From assembly GCA_017440375.1 (NCBI GenBank), contig JAFSHK010000009.1, positions 1-32,275 of the forward strand: a stretch of 32,275 bases of DNA, given 5' to 3'. Numbering within the stretch: the stretch's first letter is position 1; every line of letters starts with the position of its first letter. The notes under the pieces were generated by a model that saw only the letters and a program-made list of their open reading frames with translations, was not told where the DNA came from and searched no databases. Shown one piece after another: positions 23,818-31,549 of the stretch. The translations under genes were made by a program, and so were the position numbers. The DNA comes from Lachnospiraceae bacterium. GTDB taxonomy: Bacteria > Bacillota > Clostridia > Lachnospirales > Lachnospiraceae.

Positions 23818-23855
23818 CCCTTGTTTTTTCCCTTATGAGGGTTCATAAACAAGGG
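23818..23855. other. Nested inverted repeats
   Basis: CCCTTGTTT (23818-23826) pairs with AAACAAGGG (23847-23855), and inside it CCCT/AGGG (23830-23833 with 23838-23841) closes a TATG loop. It is a compact two-level dyad with no adjacent gene end that explains it. Confidence 0.5.
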
Positions 23856-23891
23856 TAGAAGATATAACACGATGCGATATAGCATAAAGAT

Positions 23892-24149
23892 TCAAACTTC
23901 TGTCGCATCTTTATACATCCCCTGTGCTGCGTGCTCACGCGATTTTTCCAGCTTATCTAATATTTCATATTCTGTTAATGCTTCATATGGATTTACATTT
24001 GCCCTTTTTATTTCAAACGGAAAACCATTTACTGCCAGCGCCTGTGTTAAAAACATACGGATTGCAGTTGTGGTATCTGTTCCTAAATCTTTAAACAAAG
24101 CATCCGACTTTGCTTTTAAATCATCGTCTACTCTTACAATATACGGCAT
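23892..24149 (-). CDS. Orphan RelB/DinJ-family antitoxin
   Basis: 85 aa from Met at 24149. The core (VRVDDDLKAKSDALFKDLG, then TTAIRMFLTQALAVNGFPFE) is a ribbon-helix-helix protein of the RelB/DinJ type, which usually neutralises an RelE/YafQ mRNA interferase made from the next gene. No toxin frame follows; downstream are only hairpins and the truncated DUF6061-like gene. The start is uncertain: no good ribosome binding site precedes 24149, and a Met at 24188 is also in frame but adds residues unlike the family. Confidence 0.75.
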   Translation of the reverse strand: MPYIVRVDDDLKAKSDALFKDLGTDTTTAIRMFLTQALAVNGFPFEIKRANVNPYEALTEYEILDKLEKSREHAAQGMYKDATEV

Positions 24150-24242
24150 GCCTACTGCCGCAAGCTGGCACAGAACAGACTTATACATATCCGTTATTCT
24201 GCCTGTTGCATACCACCAACAGCCATATCTTTCCTATCACTC

Positions 24243-24270
24243 AAAAACAAGTGCTGTCAGATAACAGCAC
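24243..24270 (-). terminator. Terminator of the starch/maltodextrin operon
   Basis: GTGCTGT (minus strand, 24264-24270) pairs with ACAGCAC (24251-24257), followed by TTG and five T. It starts 7 bases after the stop of the lacI-type gene, the last gene of the operon. Confidence 0.88.
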
Positions 24271-24276
24271 CCGTTT

Positions 24277-25281
24277 TTAAGTAGATTCTCTAATAATCAG
24301 AGTAGGAAAGGTTATATAAGATTGTACATAAAGATTAGGTTTTCTTATTTTCTGCAAGATATACTTACCTGCCTGCACTCCCATGTCAAAAACATCAATA
24401 TCTATTACCGTGAGCATAGGTTTTAATATTTTTGAAAAAGGATAATCATCAAAAGTAACCACTCCTATTTCATTTGGTATTTGTATTTCCTTATCATGCA
24501 GTGCGCTTACGCAGCCATAGGCTATATAATTATTTGCGCAAATGATTGCATCCGGCTTCTCCGATTGGTTCAAAACCAACTCCGCCATAGCATAACCGCT
24601 ATCACAATCAGATTCACCATGCTGTACATAATTCTTAGGCACAATCACATCATGTTCATTTAAGACAGAAAGAACTCCTTGCAATCTGTGCATAGAAATT
24701 TTGTCTTCTTCCCTTCCGCCTATAAATGCCAATGACTGATATCCCTTTTCCAGCAAATGTTTTGCGGCAAGCTCTCCAGCCAGTTTATTATCAATATCTA
24801 TCCAGCAGAAATGACTGCTGAAATTAGGATTTCCTATGACAAGATGTGGTATAGACATCTGAAAAATCAATTCATCCAACTTAACAGAGATGACGGAGGC
24901 ATGAATAACAAATCCATCTACCTGCTTTGTTTCTACTGCATTTTTAATATATTCACATGCTTTTTCTTCTGAGATATTCTTCACAATAAGCGCATATCCC
25001 TTTTCCGATAAAGCATGTTCCAATCCACACATGATTTCAAACATATGTGGATTCGAAAAACCAGCTTCCTTCCCTATTGAAGTTACAAAAATAACGGTTT
25101 TGGTAGATTGTTTTGCAAAGTTTTTGGCACGAAGATTCGGATGATAATTTAACTCCTCCATTGCCTGCATCACTTTATCAATGGTAGCTTGTGAAATAGA
25201 ATATGATCCATTCATTACCTTTGATACAGTAGCCGTTGATGTTCCGGCTTTTTTTGCCACATCCTTTATCGTTGCTGTCAT
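24277..25281 (-). CDS. LacI-family regulator of the starch/maltodextrin operon (MalR-like)
   Basis: 334 aa. The N-terminal LacI helix-turn-helix (MTATIKDVAKKAGTSTATVS) is followed by the hinge (NYHPNLRAKNFAK) and a periplasmic-binding-like ligand domain (about 60-334). The start at 25281 has GGAGG five bases upstream. It lies 17 bases after the GH13 gene as the last gene of the operon, so it should sense a maltose-type sugar and act on the upstream promoter. Candidate sites are the CG-centred sequence at 31355-31368 and the palindrome at 31286-31299. Confidence 0.92.
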   Translation of the reverse strand: MTATIKDVAKKAGTSTATVSKVMNGSYSISQATIDKVMQAMEELNYHPNLRAKNFAKQSTKTVIFVTSIGKEAGFSNPHMFEIMCGLEHALSEKGYALIVKNISEEKACEYIKNAVETKQVDGFVIHASVISVKLDELIFQMSIPHLVIGNPNFSSHFCWIDIDNKLAGELAAKHLLEKGYQSLAFIGGREEDKISMHRLQGVLSVLNEHDVIVPKNYVQHGESDCDSGYAMAELVLNQSEKPDAIICANNYIAYGCVSALHDKEIQIPNEIGVVTFDDYPFSKILKPMLTVIDIDVFDMGVQAGKYILQKIRKPNLYVQSYITFPTLIIREST

Positions 25282-25298
25282 ACCTTCCTCCACTCATT

Positions 25299-27020
25299 CT
25301 AGTCATTTTTTATAATTGCAAAACCTCTCGTTTCCAATCTGTCTCCGTTCATTCCCTGACTGAGAAGCAATTTTCCACTAAGCCATTCCTTCGATATTTT
25401 CTGTGGTTGTTCATCCATATTCATCATAATACGAATACCGGCATTCCCCAGATATCTCTCATATGCATAAAATCTGCTGTCTTTTTCTGCCTGCAATGTT
25501 CTATATTTCCCATGTCGCAGAAGCACCTCTTCTTTTCGAAGATGAATGATATCTCTAAAATAAGAAAATAACTCATCCTTCTCTCCCCACGGCATCGGAT
25601 GTCTGTATTCTTCTTCCAATATTCCTGTAATTCCTGCCTCATCGCCGTAAAAAACTGATGGCATTCCCGGAAATGTCATTTGAAAAAGCACTGCAAGTTT
25701 ATATCGTTCTTTATCATTATCACATAAAGATAGAAAACGACTGACATCATGGCTATCCAGAAGATTCAACTGGGCATATGCCGTCTGCTCACGGTATCTC
25801 ATTCGCATATCAGTAACTCGACTGTCAAACTCATATGCATCGATTGACTGCTCACCGAAAAATCTTCTGCAATGTTTCCGGAAATCGTAATTCATTGTAG
25901 AATCAAAAATAGTACCATCCAGCCAATGATTTGCGCTTTCCCAGACTTCTCCAATTAACACGGCATCTTTATTTACACTTTTAATGTCTTTATAAAACAT
26001 TCTCCAGAAGCCATCATTTACTTCGCTGGCAACATCCAGTCTCCAGCCGTCAATGTGAAACTCTTCCAGCCAATAACGCCCAACTTTACAGAAATATTCC
26101 ATTGTTTCAGCATTTGCCATATTCAGCTTCGGCATAAGCCTTTCATAGCCGAAGCATTCATAGTTGGGATAATCTTCCGGATCTTCCGGTCGGATTACGG
26201 GAAAATGCAATCCATAAAACCAGTCTTTATATCTTGACTTCTCACCATTTTTCACAACATCTTCAAATGCGAAAAACTTCCATCCACAATGATTGAATAC
26301 CCCATCAATAATTACCCTGATTTCATTTTGATGAAAAATTTCTACCAATTCCTTAAAATCATCATTTGTTCCAAAACAGGGATCAATATGAAAATAGTCC
26401 ACTAAATCATATTTGTGATATTCCCCGGCTGCGAAAATAGGATTAATATAAATTGCATTAACTCCCAATTCCTTTAAGTAATCCACATTTTGGGTTATTC
26501 CTTTGATTGTTCCACCCAGCTTTCCTCTTGTAATAACCCCTTCATATTCCTTTTCTGTGGCTTCCAGGCTGATATATTTTTCTCCTGTAGCAAAGCTATC
26601 CGGAAAAATATTATAAATAACTGCATCTTTTGCCCAATCCGGCGGTGTAATAATATCTGCGCGGTGGTTAAAAGGAAGTTGATAATACTCCGACCTGTCA
26701 TCTACTATTCTGTAACTGAACTGATCACCATAATAGAATATTTTTTCTCCCCCATCATCCAGCTCAAAAAAATAACACAGCCTCTTATAAGGATTTATTA
26801 ATTCAGCCTGAAAAAAATCAAAGTATTCCGACTGCGCTTCTATGTACATTTCTATTTCTGTAAAAATAACAGGAGTCTTTCTACAAGATCTGTCGCCAAA
26901 AAACAATGTACACTTTTTTATATCGTCTCTTCCGGTCCTCAAGCGTATTGTTACATGATTCTCATCCGTTCCATACGCATATTGGGACATCGGAATATGT
27001 AATACTGCACTTTTATTCAT
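25299..27020 (-). CDS. Cytoplasmic GH13 neopullulanase / cyclomaltodextrinase-type enzyme
   Basis: 573 aa with no signal peptide. An N-terminal CBM34-like domain (about 1-120) precedes the GH13 barrel. Conserved regions: DGVFNHCG (239-246), GWRLDVASEV with nucleophile Asp329, LIGEVWESA with acid/base Glu358, and LLDSHDVSR with transition-state Asp425. This architecture is that of GH13_20 enzymes, which cut imported maltodextrins, cyclodextrins or pullulan fragments inside the cell. It is 23 bases downstream of the malG-like gene. Confidence 0.93.
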   Translation of the reverse strand: MNKSAVLHIPMSQYAYGTDENHVTIRLRTGRDDIKKCTLFFGDRSCRKTPVIFTEIEMYIEAQSEYFDFFQAELINPYKRLCYFFELDDGGEKIFYYGDQFSYRIVDDRSEYYQLPFNHRADIITPPDWAKDAVIYNIFPDSFATGEKYISLEATEKEYEGVITRGKLGGTIKGITQNVDYLKELGVNAIYINPIFAAGEYHKYDLVDYFHIDPCFGTNDDFKELVEIFHQNEIRVIIDGVFNHCGWKFFAFEDVVKNGEKSRYKDWFYGLHFPVIRPEDPEDYPNYECFGYERLMPKLNMANAETMEYFCKVGRYWLEEFHIDGWRLDVASEVNDGFWRMFYKDIKSVNKDAVLIGEVWESANHWLDGTIFDSTMNYDFRKHCRRFFGEQSIDAYEFDSRVTDMRMRYREQTAYAQLNLLDSHDVSRFLSLCDNDKERYKLAVLFQMTFPGMPSVFYGDEAGITGILEEEYRHPMPWGEKDELFSYFRDIIHLRKEEVLLRHGKYRTLQAEKDSRFYAYERYLGNAGIRIMMNMDEQPQKISKEWLSGKLLLSQGMNGDRLETRGFAIIKND

Positions 27021-27043
27021 ATTTGTTTTCCTTCTATATATTT

Positions 27044-27886
27044 TTAAGCTTTTACTCCACCAGAAGTTAATCCTGTTGTCATATTCTTCTGAAGTGCAAA
27101 GAAAACAATCAAAATAGGTATTGAAACAACAATAGATGCCGCAGCAAATACGGGCCAGCTGCCACTCATTTCCGTTGCCTGTAAGGAGTAAAGACCTGCT
27201 GCTAATGTATAAGTATCCGAACCTGTCATAAAATTAATTGCAAAGATATATTCATTCCATACATATATCAATATCATCATTGCTGTTACCGCAATCGTTG
27301 GTTTTGCAAGCGGCAGTACAATCCTGCTTACAAGCTGCGTAGTGGTTGCTCCATCAATCATAGCAGCTTCCTCAATTTCCTTTGGAATCGTATCAAAATA
27401 TCCTTTCATATTCCAAAGCGCAAATACTGCCATTGTCCCCGTATATACAATAATCAATCCTATTTTTGTATTGATTAGTCCTAATGGACTAAGTAGTTTA
27501 TACAAAGCTGTCATTGACAGCAATGATGGAAAAGCATAAAGCAAAATCAACATTTTTAAGATTGCCTTTTTACCTGGGAAATCTCTTCTGGAAAAAGCAT
27601 ATGCTGCTGGAATTCCTGTTCCAAGAGATATTCCAAGCGCAACAACCGCCATAACCATGCTGTTCTTAAACCATAAGAGAATTGGTTCTTCAAAAAAAAC
27701 TGCTTTATAATTATTCAGCGTCATTTTCTTTGGTAAAAAAGAGAAATCAGAGCTGAGCAGGCTATTATCTGCATTTAACGAAACTGAAAAAGCATACAAA
27801 ACAGGAATTAATACCCCAAAACACAATACGATAAAGAAAAGGTTAACTACTGCCAATCCAATTTTCTCCTTTATTTTTCTTGACAT
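27044..27886 (-). CDS. Sugar ABC permease, MalG type
   Basis: 280 aa, six membrane segments, with the cytoplasmic EAA loop (EEAAMIDGATTTQLVSRIVL) that docks the ATPase. Its start overlaps the malF-like stop by one base (TGATG), so the pair is translationally coupled. Very likely moves maltodextrins given the CBM26-like protein, binding protein and GH13 enzyme around it. Confidence 0.94.
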   Translation of the reverse strand: MSRKIKEKIGLAVVNLFFIVLCFGVLIPVLYAFSVSLNADNSLLSSDFSFLPKKMTLNNYKAVFFEEPILLWFKNSMVMAVVALGISLGTGIPAAYAFSRRDFPGKKAILKMLILLYAFPSLLSMTALYKLLSPLGLINTKIGLIIVYTGTMAVFALWNMKGYFDTIPKEIEEAAMIDGATTTQLVSRIVLPLAKPTIAVTAMMILIYVWNEYIFAINFMTGSDTYTLAAGLYSLQATEMSGSWPVFAAASIVVSIPILIVFFALQKNMTTGLTSGGVKA

Positions 27887-28782
27887 CAGTTATTCCCCCT
27901 TTTCTTTGGCTCTGCATTAGAAACACTTGAAAAAACAATCAGCATAATAAAAATGATAATAGAAACAGCTGAACTATAACCATAATTATTTGTTATAAAA
28001 GCTTTTTCATATGCATATGTCAATATCGTGTGTATTTCTGCACCTGTTTTTGCTCCTACTTGTTGTGTCAAAAGATAAATTATGTCAAATTGTTTGAATG
28101 TAGTAAAAGTTGTAATAATTACCGAAGGCGCAATAATAGGTTTGATCATGGGTAATGTTATATAACGTGTGCGCTCAAGCCACGTTGCTCCATCTAACAT
28201 AGCACTTTCATAATAACTTTTATCTATGCTCTGTAGTGCTCCATCAATAATGGTAATCATAAATGGTAACGCCAACCAGAGGTTTACTACGGTACAGCAT
28301 ATAAATGCCATACCGTTGCTATTTAACCATCGTACCGGCTCAAATCCGACTTTTTGCAACCATTGATTCAGAAGTCCAAACTGTGAGTTAAACATTCCCG
28401 TCTTCCATAACAGAATAGATACATATCCCGGCATTGCCCAGGGAAATATCAATAACGTCTTGTAAACATTCCGCAGTTTCAATTTCCTAATATTCAGTAA
28501 TGTTGCCAGCAGAAAAGCGATTGCAACCTGTAACACCATATTCACAATGGTCCATAAAACAGTAAAGAAAAGTGCTGTTATAAATCCATTATCTAACACA
28601 AGCAATGCATCTTTGTAGTTTTCCAACCCTATAAATTCATAATTGTTCCAATGATATACATTCATATTTGTCATAGAAATATACGCCGTATATAAAATCG
28701 GAAATATTACAATCATTAAGATTAAAAATAGCGAAGGTGCTGACCATGCATATGCAAATAAAGTGTTTTTTCCTTTTTTCAT
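27886..28782 (-). CDS. Sugar ABC permease, MalF type
   Basis: 298 aa, six membrane segments and the EAA loop (ESAMLDGATWLERTRYITL). It lacks the long periplasmic P2 loop of E. coli MalF, as usual in Gram-positives. The ATG follows the binding-protein stop by 4 bases; its ribosome site is inside the end of that gene. Confidence 0.94.
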   Translation of the reverse strand: MKKGKNTLFAYAWSAPSLFLILMIVIFPILYTAYISMTNMNVYHWNNYEFIGLENYKDALLVLDNGFITALFFTVLWTIVNMVLQVAIAFLLATLLNIRKLKLRNVYKTLLIFPWAMPGYVSILLWKTGMFNSQFGLLNQWLQKVGFEPVRWLNSNGMAFICCTVVNLWLALPFMITIIDGALQSIDKSYYESAMLDGATWLERTRYITLPMIKPIIAPSVIITTFTTFKQFDIIYLLTQQVGAKTGAEIHTILTYAYEKAFITNNYGYSSAVSIIIFIMLIVFSSVSNAEPKKRGNN

Positions 28783-28786
28783 TATG

Positions 28787-30004
28787 CTACCTCATACTTT
28801 CTATCAGCTTTTCTGCCTCCTGTTGGGCTTCCTGCGCACTTAACGTTACATCCTTATCACTCATGTTAATATCTGTCAGAAGATTTCCTGCCACAGTCCA
28901 CATAACATCCATTTCAGGAACATTTGGCATCGGGACAGCATATTCTGCCGTTTCTTTCATAGCCATGACTACTTCATCTGACAGTACTTCATCCATTTCA
29001 TAGCATGCCTTATTTGCCGGAGCACAACCACTTGCCTGTGCTAATTCCAGTCCAATATCCGGCTCCATAAGCAGCCGCAACACCTTCTCCACTGCCTCAT
29101 GCTTATTTTCTGCCGCATTTTTCAGAACATGAACTCCCTGCACACCCATATATGGAGAAATTGGTATTCCGGTTTCATCAATAACAGGCATAGCTGCTAT
29201 TCCAACATCGATACCGCTTTCACGTACAGTAGGAATTAACCATGGTCCAGCAATAGTGGAATGCGCCATTTTTTCCTTAAACAACGTATTTACTGTTGCA
29301 TACTCAGTTTCTCCCGGCATCAGTTCTACAAATTTTTTATGATATTCCAATGCCGCAATTGTTTCCGGCTTATCTAGTCCGGCAGTTCCGTCAGCACTTA
29401 AAATACTTCCTTCAAAACCATTTATCCAACCGGCAGCATAATAAGGTGTACTATGCTGTTCTACAAATCCATAATGACCGCCATTCGTATTTTCCTGCAT
29501 ATATGCATAAAGTTCCTCCGTTGTTTTCGGAACTTCCTCATCACTCATATACAAGCGATTATACATAAACAGCAAAGTTTCATAGTAAATCGGAAGCTGG
29601 TATACTGTATCCTTATATGTTGCTGCTTCTACTGTGCTTTCAACATATTGCTCTAATTCCTGTTCCGAAATAATGTCCGTAATTGGAGAAAGAATTTCCA
29701 TTTCTGCATATACTCCGATTTTGTCGTGAGCAAACAAATACATATCAGGTGCTGCTTTTGGATCATTGCCAACCATTTTCAGTGACTCTGTTAAGTCGCT
29801 TTTCTTTTCCAGCACAACATGTATCTCCGGTTCTAATGTTTCTAATTTCGTTTGTAAAACTTCCGCTACCGCATCTTCCTTATCATGCCAGATTGTTATG
29901 GTAACAGTTCCGTTTTCTTCCATTTCTTCACTTTGCTTTCCACAGCCGCTCAGCGCACCAATCGCCAAAGTTGCCGCAAGAATGACTGATAATACTCTTC
30001 TCAT
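28787..30004 (-). CDS. Maltodextrin-type substrate-binding lipoprotein
   Basis: 405 aa. The lipobox LSGC sets Cys21 as the anchored residue. The body is an extracellular solute-binding protein of family 1, with TITIWHDKEDA at the start of the mature fold, GVYAEMEILSPI and MAHSTIAGPWL, resembling MalE of Gram-positives. It presents sugars to the MalF/MalG-type pair directly downstream. GAGG lies a few bases before the ATG. 38 bases separate it from the CBM26-like gene. Confidence 0.93.
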   Translation of the reverse strand: MRRVLSVILAATLAIGALSGCGKQSEEMEENGTVTITIWHDKEDAVAEVLQTKLETLEPEIHVVLEKKSDLTESLKMVGNDPKAAPDMYLFAHDKIGVYAEMEILSPITDIISEQELEQYVESTVEAATYKDTVYQLPIYYETLLFMYNRLYMSDEEVPKTTEELYAYMQENTNGGHYGFVEQHSTPYYAAGWINGFEGSILSADGTAGLDKPETIAALEYHKKFVELMPGETEYATVNTLFKEKMAHSTIAGPWLIPTVRESGIDVGIAAMPVIDETGIPISPYMGVQGVHVLKNAAENKHEAVEKVLRLLMEPDIGLELAQASGCAPANKACYEMDEVLSDEVVMAMKETAEYAVPMPNVPEMDVMWTVAGNLLTDINMSDKDVTLSAQEAQQEAEKLIESMR

Positions 30005-30042
30005 TTTTACCTCATTTCTGCCGGTTATATTATTGCTCTTTT

Positions 30043-31245
30043 CTAATTACTTCCTTTTTTCTTATTAATCACTATGACTACACCAGCAATAACTGCTACC
30101 ACTGCTATTACTATAATAACTACTATTGTATTATTTCCTTTTTCCACTGGAGTCTCTTCTGATACAGTTTCTGCCTCTTGTGCTTCCTCTATATCATTTG
30201 CAGTATCCTCTTGTACCGCCTCTTCTGTGGTTGCATCTATCACTGGTTCTTCATAAGAAACTTCATATTCTTCCGGTCCACTTACTACTACCCATAATTC
30301 TTTTCCTGTTTCTACAGAAATATCAGTTGTCTGAACAGTTCCTTCACTTCCATTAACAATAATTGAGTTTACCCAGCCCGGAATTTCTTTCGTTAACCAG
30401 CCATTTTCACTTTCTTCTAAAGTTTCTCCCGGCCATGTTGTATAAACATTTGTGCCATCCGGTGCCGACCATGCCCACAAGCATGGAGATTCCCAATCAG
30501 TCGGTGCCATTACATGAACAGTAACATTCGGAACTTCTTCCTTATCCGGATCAGTATAACTAAAATCATATGCGCCCTCTGCATCTACTGTAACCCATAC
30601 TTCTGCAGGGTCAATGGAAATATCTTCCGTCTGAACGCCTCCCTCATTGGCATTGACAATAATTGAATTTACCCAAATCGGTGCCTTTGCGCTATACCAG
30701 CCATTTTCATCCTCTTTCATTTCGATTCCGGGCCATGCTTCAAATGCATTCGTACCATCCGGTGCTGACCATGCCCACAAACAAGGTGTCTCCCAGGATT
30801 CATCTACTTTTGCATGAATCACAAATTTTTCTACATATTCCGGTGCATCACCGGTTGTCATTTTTTCATAAGAGATTTCTACGCTATCTGCTGCATTTAC
30901 AGTTATCCATGCATCTTTTTCTTCTAAAATAAGTTCTTCTGTCTGCACGTTACCTTCATTCGCATTGATAATTACATGGGTTGCCCAACTTGGAAGCCAT
31001 ACATAATACCAACCTTCATTAGCACTATCAATTTCCAGTTCACCACCAGGCCATGCTTCAAATGCATTATTGCCATCCGCATCCCATGCCCACGCACACG
31101 GATTTTCCCAATCCTGTGGTATCTGCACATAAACAGCAGTACGCTCTTCTTCTGCTAATACTGTCATAGGAAATGCTGCTACCATCAGCATAACCATACA
31201 TAAAAAACTCCATATTTTTTTCTTTGCTTTCATTACTTTACTCAT
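30043..31245 (-). CDS. Membrane-anchored starch-binding protein with three CBM26-like modules, no enzyme domain
   Basis: 400 aa. Signal peptide (1-31), three homologous modules of about 93 residues (36-128, 140-232, 239-333), an acidic Thr/Glu stalk (334-370), a C-terminal membrane segment (373-393) and a KKKGSN tail. Each module repeats W-x-x-PC-x-WAW, WPG, a Gly-Trp, a V/I-I-V/I-N-x-x-EG-x-VQT and a closing aromatic strand, as in CBM26 starch-binding modules. Modules 2 and 3 are closest to each other. There is no catalytic domain and no LPXTG. The start at 31245 gives the best distance (8 bases) to AGGAGG. It is the first gene of the maltodextrin operon and presumably holds starch or large maltodextrins at the surface. 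Confidence 0.88.
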   Translation of the reverse strand: MSKVMKAKKKIWSFLCMVMLMVAAFPMTVLAEEERTAVYVQIPQDWENPCAWAWDADGNNAFEAWPGGELEIDSANEGWYYVWLPSWATHVIINANEGNVQTEELILEEKDAWITVNAADSVEISYEKMTTGDAPEYVEKFVIHAKVDESWETPCLWAWSAPDGTNAFEAWPGIEMKEDENGWYSAKAPIWVNSIIVNANEGGVQTEDISIDPAEVWVTVDAEGAYDFSYTDPDKEEVPNVTVHVMAPTDWESPCLWAWSAPDGTNVYTTWPGETLEESENGWLTKEIPGWVNSIIVNGSEGTVQTTDISVETGKELWVVVSGPEEYEVSYEEPVIDATTEEAVQEDTANDIEEAQEAETVSEETPVEKGNNTIVVIIVIAVVAVIAGVVIVINKKKGSN

Positions 31246-31285
31246 AAACATATCCTCCTACTGAATCGTTTGGACTAAAACAATG

Positions 31286-31299
31286 AAAAGTGCACTTTT
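31286..31299. promoter_or_regulatory. Perfect 14-bp palindrome in the starch operon leader
   Basis: AAAAGTGCACTTTT is fully self-complementary and begins about 16 bp after the -10, within the first bases of the transcript. It is a good candidate operator for the LacI-type regulator or another repressor. Confidence 0.6.
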
Positions 31300-31315
31300 T
31301 CCATTTGTTAAGCTG

Positions 31316-31344
31316 ATTATATTTCACCTTTTAGACATGGTCAA
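31316..31344 (-). promoter_or_regulatory. Promoter of the starch/maltodextrin operon
   Basis: TTGACC (31339-31344) and TATAAT (31316-31321) on the minus strand, 17-bp spacer. All six genes down to the terminator at 24243 are in the same direction with gaps of 38 bases or less, so one transcript is likely. Confidence 0.85.
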
Positions 31345-31354
31345 TTTCTATTTA

Positions 31355-31368
31355 GGTAACCGTTTTCC
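31355..31368. promoter_or_regulatory. CG-centred LacI/CcpA-like site upstream of the starch promoter
   Basis: On the minus strand GGAAAACGGTTACC matches the cre consensus TGNAARCGNWWNCA except at both ends, and is a partial dyad about CG. It lies ten bases upstream of the -35. A second AAACGATT occurs at 31264-31271 between promoter and start codon, sharing AAACG-R-TT. Whether CcpA or the operon's own LacI-type regulator binds cannot be told. Confidence 0.4.
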
Positions 31369-31521
31369 CTGTTTTTTCGACAAATCACCTTAATTTACTT
31401 TCTTGGTTTTGTGCATATACAACAATCATTTTTTATGTTTCCTGAATTTTCCAAAATATTTGTGAATAATTAACGAAACTTTTTCCATATTTGAATATAC
31501 CTACGAGCACTTTCTTATCAC

Positions 31522-31549
31522 AAAAAACCACAAACTGATTTCTCAGTTT
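31522..31549 (-). terminator. Terminator overlapping the guanine deaminase stop codon
   Basis: AAACTGA (minus strand, 31543-31549) pairs with TCAGTTT (31532-31538) over a GAAA loop, followed by GTGG and six T. The 5' arm contains the TGA stop of the gene. The remaining 31246-31521 holds the operon promoter and operators above, and otherwise nothing I can assign. Confidence 0.88.

Noticed and set aside
23872..24264. 130-aa plus-strand open frame over the antitoxin gene
   Set aside because: It is the antisense of the RelB/DinJ-type gene and has no ribosome binding site or recognisable domain.
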